Shown: positions 40,966 through 50,103, counted from the first letter of the stretch. The stretch is DNA of 64,000 nucleotides from Paraburkholderia megapolitana (GCF_007556815.1 NZ_CP041743.1:2949001-3013000), one strand, 5' to 3'. Program-made: numbers and translations. Notes: a model not told the origin generated them from the letters alone.

Positions 40966-43215
40966 TCAACGACTGCCAAGCTGTGCTTCCTGCTCGTTGC
41001 CCCGGTAGGCATAACCACCGTAGTTGCCGTACTGCGCCGAGCGCAGGCCCGGCCTGAATCCGTTGAAAACCACACCGGTCACCTTCGCGCCGACACGTTC
41101 GATACGCTTGACCGATTCGAGAATTTCGCCGTTGCTGGTCATCCCCGAGCGCGCGGCGAGCAACACGATTCCCGCATACGGCGCGAACACCGTCGCGTCG
41201 GTCACGGGCAACACGGGCGGCGCATCGAGCAGCACGACGTCGTAGCGTTGCGCGGCCCATGCAAGCACGTCCGCGAGTCCGCCCGCCGAGAACAGTTCGA
41301 CCGGCTGCGAAACCAGTGGTCCAGTGGGCAGGAAGTCGACGTTCGGCGTGATGTCGGCGACGATCGCTTCGCCGAGCGGCGTGGCATCGCGCAGCACGTT
41401 GGTCAAGCCAACGCGGCCGGGCACGCCGAAGTCGGTCGCGAGGTGTCCGCGCCGCAGATCGCCGTCTATCAGCAGCACGCGCTTCTTCGACAGGCCGATC
41501 AACGTCGCCACGTTCGCGGAAATGAACGACTTGCCGATCCCACCGGACGGTCCCGTCATCAGCACGAGGTTGTTGTCCGGCCGTTCGAGCAACGCGAACT
41601 GCAAGGCGGTACACAGGCTGCGCAGCGCCTCGACGGCGGGTTCCTGCGGTCGCGCAAGGGCGAGGATCGACGGGACGAGATCGGAACGCTCGCCGGGTCG
41701 CATCAGCTGGCGCTGCGCGCCGCTGAGCGGAATCGTCGCGATTACGTTCAACATCGCGTCGCGTTCGATATCCATCGGATCGGTCAGACCGCCGAACAGC
41801 GCGGCGCGCACGACCGCCGTGCTCACGCCGCACAGCAGCCCGAGCGCCGCGGCAATCGCGACGATCAGCACGCGTTTCGGCTTGACCGACTCGTCGGGGA
41901 TCACCGCATGATCGATCACGCGTACGTTGCCGATCTTGCTCGCGGTGGCGAGCCGCAATTGCTGCATGCTGTTCAGCAAGCCGACATAGAGATCGGTTTC
42001 GACAGTCACGTCGCGGCGCAGCCGCACGATGTTCTGCTGCGCATCCGGAAGCCGCTGGATCGAGCCGTTAAACGAATCCATGTTCGCGCGCGCCGCCGCG
42101 ATCTGCTGGTCGAGCGCGGCAAGTGCCGGGTGCTCCGGGGTATAGAGCGCGGTGAGTTCCTTGCGTTTCTGTTCGAGTTCGAAGAGGCTCGATTGCGCCG
42201 CCACCGACTGCGTCAGGATGGCCTTCGCCTGTTCGCTGAGATCCACCACTTCGTGCTTGTTCTGATACGCGTTGAGGCGGTCTTCGACAGTGCGCAACTG
42301 GCGCTCGACATCGGGCAACTGCGCGTTCAGAAACTGCAGCGACTTCTCTGCCGTCGCCGCCTTGCGGTCGGCATTCTGGCGCACGTAGTTGTCGGCGATC
42401 TCGTTCAGTACGGCCGACGCAAGCGCCGGATCGGGGTTCTCGTAGGTCACGCCAATCACGCCCGACTGGTCCTTGCCCTTCTCGGTAATGGTCAGGTCTT
42501 TCTGCAGCTTGTCGAGTACCTTCAGCTTCGAATAGCGCTTCACGACGAACTGTGCGTTCGTGCGGCCATTCAGTTGCGCGACCAGCAGCGTGATGTCGCC
42601 CTGCGGCGTGGCGACCTTCAGCGGCGTGCCGACCTGGCCGGTTGCATCGGTGTCGAGGTCGCTGCCCGAGAGGCGGTAGCGGCCGGCACCGAGCGCGGTG
42701 ACCGTGAAGCTGTCCTCTTCGAAGTCTTTCGGTACGTCGAACTGGTTCACCGCGATACTTTCGGCACCCCACGCGTAACCGCCCATGCCCAATAGCCCCG
42801 GCCGCGACAGCGTATGACCGTGGCGCGCGATCCACGCGCCGATCACAGGGAAGTAGTGCGGCTGCGCATCGATATAGAGCCGCAGGTCGTCGACGACCTT
42901 ATCCGTGACGAGCCGCGAGTGGAGAATCTCCATCTCGCCGTCATCGGTCGATTTCACATCGAACAGCGAACTCAATCCGCCAATCAGATTGCCCGCGGCC
43001 GCGCCGGCCAGATCGTCGTTGCTTTCCACCTGCACGGTGATATCGACGCTGTAGACCGGCCGCGCGAGCAGCGCATACAGCGCGCCCACCAGCACGAACA
43101 CCGCCGTCACGGCGACGATGGTCTTTACGTTCTTGATCAGCACATCGAGCACTGCGCGGATGTCGATCTCGTCCGCGTCGCGGGAAAACTGGTGCTGCAG
43201 GTTTGGAGCATTCAT
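40966..43215 (-). CDS. wzc: Wzc-like polysaccharide co-polymerase / BY-kinase
   Basis: A 749-aa inner-membrane protein. Wzz domain: TM1 near residues 32-52 ([20 protein letters not shown]) and TM2 near 447-467 ([21 protein letters not shown]), with a GNVR segment between (PSYADPALASA-like coiled coil, [28 protein letters not shown]). Kinase domain: Walker [19 protein letters not shown], Walker A' [15 protein letters not shown], Walker [16 protein letters not shown]. The C-terminus has a short Tyr cluster ([11 protein letters not shown]) for autophosphorylation. Wzb, encoded upstream, should dephosphorylate it. It controls polymer length and export with Wza. Confidence 0.94.
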   Translation of the reverse strand: MNAPNLQHQFSRDADEIDIRAVLDVLIKNVKTIVAVTAVFVLVGALYALLARPVYSVDITVQVESNDDLAGAAAGNLIGGLSSLFDVKSTDDGEMEILHSRLVTDKVVDDLRLYIDAQPHYFPVIGAWIARHGHTLSRPGLLGMGGYAWGAESIAVNQFDVPKDFEEDSFTVTALGAGRYRLSGSDLDTDATGQVGTPLKVATPQGDITLLVAQLNGRTNAQFVVKRYSKLKVLDKLQKDLTITEKGKDQSGVIGVTYENPDPALASAVLNEIADNYVRQNADRKAATAEKSLQFLNAQLPDVERQLRTVEDRLNAYQNKHEVVDLSEQAKAILTQSVAAQSSLFELEQKRKELTALYTPEHPALAALDQQIAAARANMDSFNGSIQRLPDAQQNIVRLRRDVTVETDLYVGLLNSMQQLRLATASKIGNVRVIDHAVIPDESVKPKRVLIVAIAAALGLLCGVSTAVVRAALFGGLTDPMDIERDAMLNVIATIPLSGAQRQLMRPGERSDLVPSILALARPQEPAVEALRSLCTALQFALLERPDNNLVLMTGPSGGIGKSFISANVATLIGLSKKRVLLIDGDLRRGHLATDFGVPGRVGLTNVLRDATPLGEAIVADITPNVDFLPTGPLVSQPVELFSAGGLADVLAWAAQRYDVVLLDAPPVLPVTDATVFAPYAGIVLLAARSGMTSNGEILESVKRIERVGAKVTGVVFNGFRPGLRSAQYGNYGGYAYRGNEQEAQLGSR

Positions 43216-43281
43216 AGTCGCTACAGGTTGTCGATGCAGATACGGAAAACGATGGAAAACGTCAGGAGCTCATGTGCAGCG

Positions 43282-43734
43282 TCAGTAGCGACTGCTGCGT
43301 GCGAGGCTGGCAATGCGTCTGGTCCAGTCCTGCACGCCGTGGTCGATCAGCGTCAGCGCGTACTCGTAACTACGATGCGGTCGTCCGTACGGGTCCGGCA
43401 CGTCGGTCGGATACGCTTCGGCAAGCCGGTACACACGGCCGCGTGCAATCGGATAGAAGCGCTCGATGGCGTGCTGCTGCGCCAGTTCCATCACGAGAAT
43501 CAGATCGGCGACGCGGCACATCCGCTCGTCGAGCCGGCGCGCCCGATGCGCGGACATGTCGATACCGCGCGCCGCCAGCAACGATGCAGCGACCGGATCG
43601 ATCGCAGTACCGGCAACCGCCGACAGCCCCGCCGACGCCACCACCGTGTCCGCCATCTCACGCCGCAACAGGCCCTGCGCAATCGGGCTGCGGCAGAGGT
43701 TGCCCTCGCACACAACAAGAATCCGTTCGATCAT
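43282..43734 (-). CDS. wzb: Wzb-like low-molecular-weight protein tyrosine phosphatase
   Basis: A 150-aa LMW-PTP. The P-loop ILVVCEGNLCRSPIAQGLL supplies Cys9-x5-Arg15, and the general acid Asp lies in AYPTDVPDPYGRPHRSYEYAL. It removes phosphate from the tyrosine cluster of Wzc, allowing cycles of export. Its ATG overlaps the wza stop by 4 nt, and wzc follows after 66 nt. Confidence 0.94.
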   Translation of the reverse strand: MIERILVVCEGNLCRSPIAQGLLRREMADTVVASAGLSAVAGTAIDPVAASLLAARGIDMSAHRARRLDERMCRVADLILVMELAQQHAIERFYPIARGRVYRLAEAYPTDVPDPYGRPHRSYEYALTLIDHGVQDWTRRIASLARSSRY

Positions 43735-44903
43735 TTCGTCACAATCGCTGCAGTGAGACCGGCGTTGATCCCCGGCAACAACAAGCTCAGTACGCGGCTA
43801 AAGCGCACGAGACCGTTGCCATCCACGTACACGACATCCTTCGGCTGCAGTTCGAACTGGTTCGCGAGCACCACCGACACCGGCGAGCGCGCATCGAGGT
43901 GATAGACCTGCGGCTTCGCTTCGAGCGAGCCGCGAATCACATACAGCTGCGCGGCGTCGGCGCTCGCGGTGTTGAGACTGCCTGCCTGCGACAGCGCATC
44001 GCTCAACGTGAGCTTGCCGGTCTTCATCGGGATTGCAGTCACGGGTTTGTTGACTTCGCCCATGACGTACACGCCGTTGTCGTCGCGCGAGACGACACGC
44101 AACAGGTCGCCTGTCTTCAGCACGATGTCCGACGGGTTCTGGTCGCGCTCCAGCATCCGCGACAGGTTCAGCGAATAGGACACGCCGTCGCGCACGAGCA
44201 CCATGCGGCTTTGATCGGCCGTCGGGTTGAAGCCGCCCGCGCGGCTGATCGCTTCGTAGAGCGTCATCGGTACGTCGTTGACCGGCACGGTTCCAGGCGT
44301 ATGCACTTCGCCGTCCACATAGACCTGTTTGGCGCGAAACGATGCGACCCGCACCGTCACCTGCGGTTTGGCGAAGACCCGAGCGAGCGCCGCGTAAACC
44401 GTCTGTTGCGCCTGATCGGTCCGCAGGCCCGCGACGTGCACGCTGCCCGCATACGGCAGCTGGACGTTGCCGCCGCTGTCGACCACGAAGCCGAGCGCCG
44501 GATCGAATGGACGACCGGCGATCTGCGGTTGCGCTCCGAGCGCGGCCGTCAGTTCGGGGTGGTCCCAGATGGTGATCTGCAGCACGTCGCCGATACCGAG
44601 CGTGTACGGTCCGGGTTTCACCGACAGCTCGCGCAGCTGGTCGACGTTGGCCTGCGCAGCGTCGTCGCGCAGTTGCCGGATCAGCGTCGTATTGATGTCG
44701 GCGATCGGCACCGGCATGTCGGTGGCCGGCGTTTGGGCGTCGCCACCCGTCACCGGCAATGTGGCAGGCGTGATCATCCGCATGCCGGGCGCCACGCCGC
44801 AGGCGGACAACGCAACGCTTGCCACGATACTCAGCGCGAGCGCTGCCGGCCTGCGGCGCCCACCTGTTTTGCCGGCGTTGCACCGGTTCGTCAAAGGTCC
44901 CAT
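43731..44903 (-). CDS. wza: Wza-like outer-membrane polysaccharide export lipoprotein
   Basis: A 390-aa lipoprotein. The signal peptide ends in lipobox LSAC near residue 34 (ALALSIVASVALSAC). The Poly_export domain (YTLGIGDVLQITIWDHPELTAAL) and SLBB repeats (KQVYVDGEVHTPGTVPVNDVPMTLYEAISRAGGFN, GVYVMGEVNKPVTAIPMKTGKLTLSDALSQAGSLN) follow, then a C-terminal helix. It forms the octameric export channel working with Wzc. The start at 44903 gives a proper lipoprotein signal; the frame extends to 45047 without support. Confidence 0.93.
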   Translation of the reverse strand: MGPLTNRCNAGKTGGRRRPAALALSIVASVALSACGVAPGMRMITPATLPVTGGDAQTPATDMPVPIADINTTLIRQLRDDAAQANVDQLRELSVKPGPYTLGIGDVLQITIWDHPELTAALGAQPQIAGRPFDPALGFVVDSGGNVQLPYAGSVHVAGLRTDQAQQTVYAALARVFAKPQVTVRVASFRAKQVYVDGEVHTPGTVPVNDVPMTLYEAISRAGGFNPTADQSRMVLVRDGVSYSLNLSRMLERDQNPSDIVLKTGDLLRVVSRDDNGVYVMGEVNKPVTAIPMKTGKLTLSDALSQAGSLNTASADAAQLYVIRGSLEAKPQVYHLDARSPVSVVLANQFELQPKDVVYVDGNGLVRFSRVLSLLLPGINAGLTAAIVTK

Positions 44904-44979
44904 CTGATTCACCCCGTATTGCTTGCAATTCTTTTTTTGCGTGTACCGCGCGCGCCGCCTGTGCGGCACGTTCGCGCCG

Positions 44980-46437
44980 TCAAAATGCGTTGCTGTCGCT
45001 AAAGCCTCTTGCGATCGTCGCCGCGACGATGCGCATGTCGAGCGCAAACGACCAGTTGCGCAAGTAGTACAGGTCGTGCTCGACGCGTCCCTGCATCTTC
45101 TCGACGCGATCGGTTTCGCCGCGAAAACCGTTCACCTGCGCCCAGCCGGTGATCCCTGGCTTGATCCGGTAACGGTGGATGTAGCCGCTGACCACCTTCT
45201 GGTACAGCTCGTCGTGTTCGAGCGCATGCGGACGCGGCCCCACCACCGACATCTCGCCGCGCAGCACGTTGACGAACTGCGGCAGCTCGTCGAGGCTCGT
45301 GCGGCGCAGAAAGCGGCCCAGCGACGTCACGCGCGCATCGCTGCGGGTTGCCTGGGTAACGACGCCGGCCGCTTCGTCGTGCGTGCGCATCGTGCGGAAC
45401 TTGTAGATGCGAAATACGCGGCCGTCCGCGCCCTTGCGCCGCTGCTTGAACAGCACCGGGCCGCGCGAAGACACCTTGACGGCCAGCGCGATGGCGATCA
45501 GTAGCGGCGTCAGTGCGAGTAGCGCGAGCACCGCGAACACGCGATCGAACAGTTCCTTCTTTGCGAGCGCATGCGGCGGCAGCGGCGATGCGGCGAGGTT
45601 GATCGCCGGCACACCGATCAGATCGATCATGCCGCCGTCGAACAACGCAAGACTGCTGATGTCCGGAATGAAACGGATGTTGATGAGGTCGTCGCGGAAC
45701 TCGCTGACGAGGCGCAGCATCGTGCGTTCTTCCGACAGCGGCAACGCGAGCCACAGCTCCTGCCACCCTTGCTCGCGAACATGGCGGATGAACTGCGTGA
45801 GATCGTCGAAGGTCGGCACGCCTGGCATGGCGGCGTTGCTTGCGGGAACAACGTTCGGAGCGACATCGAACACAGCGGCCGCGCGAAACCCGCTCGCCGG
45901 CGACGCCACGATATTGCTCACCACGTCGTGGCAATGCACACCGCGCCCGACGACCGCGACGTTGCGCAGATTCAGCCCCGCATGGCGCACGCGCCGCAAC
46001 ACGGCATGCGTTGCGAGCCGCGAGACGATCAACCCGCCGCCGGTAATGCCGGTCCAGTACGCGAACCACAGTCGCGAGATGAAATCCGTGCGGTGCAGCG
46101 AGAACATCAACACCAGCGCACAGCCCTGCACGACCACCCATGCCAGCGATATCTGGCTCGCGAGTCGCAGCAGCGAACGACCGCGCCACGACTGATAGAT
46201 GCCGAACACCGGAAACAGCGCCAGCGTGAAGGCTGTTGCAAACGCAACGAACGCGGCATCGAGGCGGCTGTGTGCGACGTGCTCGAAGCGGATCTGTGCC
46301 GCAGCCGCCGCACCGCCGACGATCAGCAGCACGTCGACTGCGCGCGCGAGCAGCCCTGGCGGTCCGGAACCCTGCGTGCTGCGTCGTGTGAAAGCGAAGT
46401 CGGCGGTACTCACGTCGGCATCCCCGTATGCCGGCAC
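44980..46437 (-). CDS. wcaJ: Undecaprenyl-phosphate sugar-1-phosphate transferase (WcaJ-like)
   Basis: A 485-aa polyprenyl-phosphate hexose-1-phosphate transferase: N-terminal membrane helices (LLARAVDVLLIVGGAAAAAQI and following), a CoA-binding-like domain (NLRNVAVVGRGVHCHDVV) and a C-terminal catalytic domain preceded by KELFDRVFAVLALLALTPLLIAIALAVKVSSRGPVLFKQRRKGADGRVFRIYKFRTM, with DELPQFVNVLRGEMSVVGPRPHALEH and YRIKPGITGWAQVNGFRGET. It loads the first sugar phosphate, usually glucose-1-P, onto undecaprenyl phosphate. It is the first gene of the minus-strand exopolysaccharide operon, 76 nt before wza. Confidence 0.93.
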   Translation of the reverse strand: MPAYGDADVSTADFAFTRRSTQGSGPPGLLARAVDVLLIVGGAAAAAQIRFEHVAHSRLDAAFVAFATAFTLALFPVFGIYQSWRGRSLLRLASQISLAWVVVQGCALVLMFSLHRTDFISRLWFAYWTGITGGGLIVSRLATHAVLRRVRHAGLNLRNVAVVGRGVHCHDVVSNIVASPASGFRAAAVFDVAPNVVPASNAAMPGVPTFDDLTQFIRHVREQGWQELWLALPLSEERTMLRLVSEFRDDLINIRFIPDISSLALFDGGMIDLIGVPAINLAASPLPPHALAKKELFDRVFAVLALLALTPLLIAIALAVKVSSRGPVLFKQRRKGADGRVFRIYKFRTMRTHDEAAGVVTQATRSDARVTSLGRFLRRTSLDELPQFVNVLRGEMSVVGPRPHALEHDELYQKVVSGYIHRYRIKPGITGWAQVNGFRGETDRVEKMQGRVEHDLYYLRNWSFALDMRIVAATIARGFSDSNAF

Positions 46438-46498
46438 GACGCATGCTGCTCGCGCAGCAGGAGGCGGGTCGCTGTACCGCGGTGCGATCGGTTTGTTC

Positions 46499-46678
46499 TC
46501 ATGCTCTGGTCGTCCTCTGCTTCGCCCACGCGCAATCGCCCATCAGGCGGCACGTCGTCTGCGAATGGTCGTCGTATGTCACCGCCAAGCCGGTTGCGTC
46601 CAGCCGTTGCGTTTCGCGCGGCAACACTTCTCCCCGCACGCGAAAAAGCGCGCTGCTACGCACCGCCGCCTGTCGCAT
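46499..46678 (-). CDS. Candidate 59-aa ORF upstream of wcaJ
   Basis: The frame starts ATG 46678 with AGGCAGG 5 nt upstream and ends TGA 62 nt before the wcaJ ATG. The encoded peptide is polar (MRQAAVRSSALFRVRGEVLP onward), with two Cys near the end. About three quarters of codon third positions are G or C, only moderately above background. No homology was recognised. It could be a real small gene or leader; it could equally be chance. Confidence 0.25.
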   Translation of the reverse strand: MRQAAVRSSALFRVRGEVLPRETQRLDATGLAVTYDDHSQTTCRLMGDCAWAKQRTTRA

Positions 46679-46771
46679 CGAACCTGCCTGTCGTACGGAC
46701 GCACGAACGCCGTACGGAACAATCAGTCCGTCATGCCGATCAAGCGGTCTTCAGTACTTGCGTTTTACGAA

Positions 46772-46981
46772 CTACTTGGATCCGGCATCGCACAATCGAT
46801 ACGACTGCGCGCCCGGCTTGGACGGGTCCGTGCAGAACACACGGACCGGGGTGGTGAGGAGAAGAACCGCTGGCTCGCCCCGGACCAGAACGGTTGATTC
46901 AAACAGATAGTCATTTACGGATCCTGTCTTATTGATGTCAGGTTGTGCACTGCGCCATCGAATAAGCAGCATCCATGCCAA
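46772..46981 (-). CDS. Candidate small ORF (up to 69 aa) upstream of wcaJ
   Basis: The C-terminal 45 residues (YLFESTVLVRGEPAVLLLTT, then VRVFCTDPSKPGAQSYRLC) look protein-like and keep the local codon bias. The N-terminal part does not, and the start is uncertain (ATG 46981 or 46972). It could be a truncated remnant of a longer gene. No family was recognised. Confidence 0.25.
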   Translation of the reverse strand: MAWMLLIRWRSAQPDINKTGSVNDYLFESTVLVRGEPAVLLLTTPVRVFCTDPSKPGAQSYRLCDAGSK

Positions 46982-47323
46982 TTGTCGGACAACGTTCTAT
47001 CGAAAACTCGTACACGGTCCTAAGGAGCGCATGTGCTATGCGTTTTGAGTTAATGTTGTTGCGCTGATTCGTGCTTCGGGACCTCGCGGCGCATGCAAAG
47101 AAAACGCGCCCGTTACGTAACGCTCCGCCGTAACAGGCCGGAACAAACGCGCGTGTGACCGATGCGAAGCGCGGTCCTTCAGTGCGAAATACGACGCGCA
47201 AAACCGCGACTACACACGTGCGTGTAGCGCGCACAACGGGTTCGTGCCGATCCCAATCGATGGCATGAAACGTGCTGATTCCCGCAGGGGTAATGTGGCC
47301 TCGCGCGATCTGAAAGAGTGACC

Positions 47324-48247
47324 ATGAAAAAAAGCGCGCATGCGAATCGACACGGCAAAAGACGGGGACCTCCGGTGCAAATCGAACACATACGACAGGC
47401 AGTCGCAATCGATCCAATCGACGCACTCGACACGCCGGTGCGCAACCGTCTCGGCCAGCGCATCCAGCAAGGCTTGAGCGCGGGCGAATTTCATCTGGTG
47501 TTTCAGGGCATCTATGGCGCGCGCACGCTCGAGCTCGAGCGCATCGAAGCGTTGATCCGCTGGAACCATCCCGACTACGGTCTGCTGTTGCCGGACGCTT
47601 TTGTTCCTGCGCTTCACGACGATCTCGAGGTCGCCGTCGACGTCACACACTTCGTGATCGATCGCGCCTGCGCGCAACTCGCGACATGCCTGCGCGCGGG
47701 ACAAAAGGCGCTTCCGCTCGCCGTCAACGTACCGCCTTCGGTTGCGGCACAGGAAAATTTCGCCGCCGAAGTCGAAGCGATCGCGCAGATGCACGGCGTC
47801 GCACCCGCGTTGCTCGAAATCGAACTGGTGGAAACGGAAGACACGGCGAAGATCCTCGCGACGAGAACGCTGACCCGGCCGTTGCGCGAAGCGGGCATCC
47901 GCATCTCGATGGACGACTTCGGTACCGGCTACTCGTCGTTTGCGCTGCTCAGCGAGATGGACGTCGACACGGTGAAGCTCGCGCGCGAACTGCTGGCTTT
48001 CGTGCCGACGCGTCAGCGGGCGAGCGCGGTGATCGCCGGTATCCTGGCGTTGCTCGAAAAACTCGATATTCGCGTTGTCGTGGAAGGCGTGGAAACCGCC
48101 GATCAGGCGCACTGGCTGGAACAGTGGCCCAACGTGCTGGTACAGGGCTATTACTTCTCGCGACCCACCGGCGATCTGTCTGCCGTGCTCGATGGACTCG
48201 ACGCTACCTGGCGCAGCACGGCCGCGAAGACGCTCGGGCCGCGCTGA
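47324..48247 (+). CDS. EAL-domain c-di-GMP phosphodiesterase
   Basis: A 307-aa protein that is almost entirely an EAL domain; about 60 residues precede it and no sensory domain is seen. Catalytic signatures are intact: IEALIRWNHP (EAL), LAVNVPPSV (Asn), LLEIELVETE (Glu), ISMDDFGTGYSSF (Asp-Asp), VKLARELL (Lys), VVVEGVETADQ (Glu) and VQGYYFSRP (Gln). It should hydrolyse c-di-GMP to pGpG. AAAGAG precedes the ATG at 47324. It is divergent from the exopolysaccharide operon, a layout that links c-di-GMP level to polymer production (inference). Confidence 0.92.
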   Translation: MKKSAHANRHGKRRGPPVQIEHIRQAVAIDPIDALDTPVRNRLGQRIQQGLSAGEFHLVFQGIYGARTLELERIEALIRWNHPDYGLLLPDAFVPALHDDLEVAVDVTHFVIDRACAQLATCLRAGQKALPLAVNVPPSVAAQENFAAEVEAIAQMHGVAPALLEIELVETEDTAKILATRTLTRPLREAGIRISMDDFGTGYSSFALLSEMDVDTVKLARELLAFVPTRQRASAVIAGILALLEKLDIRVVVEGVETADQAHWLEQWPNVLVQGYYFSRPTGDLSAVLDGLDATWRSTAAKTLGPR

Positions 48248-48320
48248 TTCCCGCTTATTCCTGCTTACAGGAGCAGCAACGACGACAGTTCTGTGAAACA
48301 GCTTGTATAAAGATGGAAAA

Positions 48321-48350
48321 TTGTCTGACCTTTTTACTTTATTCAGACAA
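48321..48350. promoter_or_regulatory. Inverted repeat TTGTCTGA-N14-TCAGACAA, candidate operator
   Basis: Perfect 8-bp arms at 48321-48328 and 48343-48350 lie in an AT-rich 222-bp spacer between the EAL gene and the DUF4096-type gene, 120 nt before the latter. The AT richness is exceptional for this window. A terminator of the EAL gene is less likely, as the T-run is in the loop and not after the stem. Confidence 0.5.
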
Positions 48351-48469
48351 ATTGCCAACAAACTGCAAAATTCCTCTAACCAGTCGGGAAAAGCCACCTA
48401 CATTGAATATTCAACCATGCACGGTTTTGGCATAATTCAGTGTACCTACTAGTTAACGAAGTTTGCTGT

Positions 48470-48769
48470 ATGACAACCGTCCCCCTGACAGACGACGCGT
48501 GGCTGCGTGTCTGTCATCTATTTGAGGAACCTGCGGCGGGGCCCACGAACGTCGGCCGGCCGCGCAGACAGTCGCGCGATGTGCTCAACGGCGTGCTGTG
48601 GGTTCTGTTGAATCACGAGAAGTGGCACCACCTGCCGTCCACCTTTCCGCCGTCGCAGACCTGCTACGCCCGCTGGCTGCAATGGAAACGCAGTGGCCTG
48701 ATCGATACGGTCATCGCCGAGCTGGAAAAAAGCGACGACCCGCCGCGCGATAACGGCGCCGGGTCGTAA
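48470..48769 (+). CDS. Orphan DUF4096 (IS5-type transposase N-terminal-like) mini-protein, copy 2
   Basis: A 99-aa protein made of the DUF4096 domain only: LTDDAWLRVCHLF, VGRPRRQSRDVLNGVLWVLLNHEKWHHLPSTFPPSQTCYARWLQWKRSGLID, then a charged tail. No DDE domain, terminal repeats or target duplication adjoin. It shares most conserved positions (GRPRR, LWV, EKWH-LP, FPP-QTCYA, W-R-G) with the protein at 30188-30463 beyond the other end of the exopolysaccharide operon. Conservation of two such orphans around one locus suggests domestication; remnants of one IS family are the alternative. Confidence 0.65.
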   Translation: MTTVPLTDDAWLRVCHLFEEPAAGPTNVGRPRRQSRDVLNGVLWVLLNHEKWHHLPSTFPPSQTCYARWLQWKRSGLIDTVIAELEKSDDPPRDNGAGS

Positions 48770-48817
48770 AACCGCCTTCCATCCGCTGAATCTCCGCTCT
48801 CTGCAGGCCGAACCGGC

Positions 48818-49771
48818 CTATACGAGCGCGTCTTCGTGTGCGTGGTCGAGCGCATCGTCGACCACGCGCGGCGCATCGGCCTGCATGGCGCCGAAGCGCG
48901 CGATGACATGATCGACGAAGGTTCGCACCTTCGCCGGCAGATGGCGGCGGCTCGGATAGGCGACGCTGTACTCGATATGCGGCAGCGTGTAATCGTCGAG
49001 CAACCGCACGAGGCGGCCGTTCGCAAGATCCTCGTCGACCAGATAGGCGGGCAGGATCGCGATCCCCATGCCGAGCAGCGCGCAGCGGCGCAGCATTTCC
49101 GTGTTGTTGGCGACGACCGCACCGGACGGACTCACGCGCACGTTGCCGTCGCTATTCATGAAGGTCTGTGCAGCCGCCCAGGAATCGGACGACTGGCCGA
49201 GCCATGCATGGTCGTTCAGTTGCTCGGGTTGCCGCGGCACGCCGTGCTTCGCGAGATAGGCCGGCGCCGCGCATGCGATCAGATAGGTCGTCGTGAAACG
49301 ACGCGCCACGATGCTGCCGGCCCGCACCTGCGACGACACCAGCACGCCGACGTCGAAGCCCTCTTCGACCAGATCGACGGGCCGGTCGACCAGCGTCACA
49401 TCGGGTGTCACCTTCGGATAGCGCTCGGTGTAGGTCTGCAGCACCTGCCCGAGGTTATGCATGCCGAATTCGACGGGAGCAACGATGCGCAGCGTACCGA
49501 TCGGCTGATGATTGCGCGACAGCACCATCTGTTCGACGTCTTCGAGTTCGCCGAGCACCTGGCGGGCGCGCTCCAGGTAAAGCTGCCCGGCTTCGGTCAG
49601 CGACAGGCTGCGCGTCGTGCGATTCAGCAGGCGCGCGCCAAGCCGCCCTTCGAGGCCGGCCACGTGGCGGGTCACGACGGCGCCCGACACATCGAGGGCC
49701 TGCGCCGCACGGACAAAGCTGCCGAGATCCGCAACGCGAACGAAAATCCGCATCGATTCCAGATGATCCAT
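48818..49771 (-). CDS. LysR-family transcriptional regulator (AaeR/DsdC-like branch)
   Basis: A 317-aa LysR protein: N-terminal HTH (MDHLESMRIFVRVADLGSFV, VSGAVVTRHVAGLEGRLGARLLNRTTRSLSLTEAG) and a complete substrate domain (IGTLRIVAPVEFGMHNLGQV, LLGMGIAILPAYLVDEDL). The start at 49771 gives the usual N-terminus; the frame runs on upstream in GC-rich non-coding sequence. It lies downstream of the efflux operon on the same strand, separated by 332 bp, so it has its own promoter. Target genes are unknown. Confidence 0.9.
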   Translation of the reverse strand: MDHLESMRIFVRVADLGSFVRAAQALDVSGAVVTRHVAGLEGRLGARLLNRTTRSLSLTEAGQLYLERARQVLGELEDVEQMVLSRNHQPIGTLRIVAPVEFGMHNLGQVLQTYTERYPKVTPDVTLVDRPVDLVEEGFDVGVLVSSQVRAGSIVARRFTTTYLIACAAPAYLAKHGVPRQPEQLNDHAWLGQSSDSWAAAQTFMNSDGNVRVSPSGAVVANNTEMLRRCALLGMGIAILPAYLVDEDLANGRLVRLLDDYTLPHIEYSVAYPSRRHLPAKVRTFVDHVIARFGAMQADAPRVVDDALDHAHEDALV

Positions 49772-50103
49772 GAAACGACTCCAGTGGCTCGTGCATCGGA
49801 CCGGCGGGGGCCAGTCCCATTGAACCGTCGCGGCGAATGCAAGAGCGACGGGTACCTCGGTATGGGCACAGTCTAGGCGCGAGGTGCTGTCGGAACACTG
49901 GCTGGAAAATGACCGTTTTGTCATCTGACGGTCAGGCGGGGCGGGGATGGTTGTGGTTGCCCGTGCGTGGGCTGGTTGCGGGAATGTGCGTCGAGCGGGG
50001 CCGGGGCGGATCGACCAGGCAGACCGGACGGCTCGGGCAGACCTCGGCAGATCCGGGCGGGACCCCGGCGGCCCCGGACGAAGCTGGACCGGGCCCAACC
50101 GCC
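49772..50103. promoter_or_regulatory. Promoter region of LysR gene with 7-bp inverted repeat
   Basis: 332 bp between the histidine kinase stop and the LysR start. TGACCGT (49910-49916) and ACGGTCA (49928-49934) form a perfect inverted repeat with an 11-nt spacer about 140 nt upstream of the LysR ATG. The part 49950-50100 is extremely GC-rich, repetitive in GGAC/GGGC words, and looks non-coding in all frames. Confidence 0.4.

Larger units (their letters stand above)
46438..47323. promoter_or_regulatory. Long regulatory region between exopolysaccharide operon and EAL gene
   Basis: 886 bp between divergent genes, unusually long for this genome. It contains the perfect 12-bp palindrome CGTTACGTAACG (47111-47122) and the near-perfect 18-bp palindrome CTACACACGTGCGTGTAG (47210-47227, 7 of 8 bp per arm), both closer to the EAL gene. 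Two weak minus-strand small ORFs (46499-46678 and 46772-46981) lie nearer wcaJ. The exopolysaccharide promoter must lie here; no convincing -10/-35 pair was found. Confidence 0.5.

Noticed and set aside
41248..42795. 515-codon plus-strand frame opposite wzc
   Set aside because: It mirrors wzc codons and has no domain, signal or Shine-Dalgarno.
43272..45002. 576-codon plus-strand frame opposite wzb and wza
   Set aside because: It crosses two confirmed genes and gives an Arg/His-rich translation without a recognisable domain.
48428..48445. Possible sigma54 promoter (TTGGCATAATTCAGTG) before the DUF4096-type gene
   Set aside because: It has the -24 GG but lacks the invariant -12 GC element at the right spacing.
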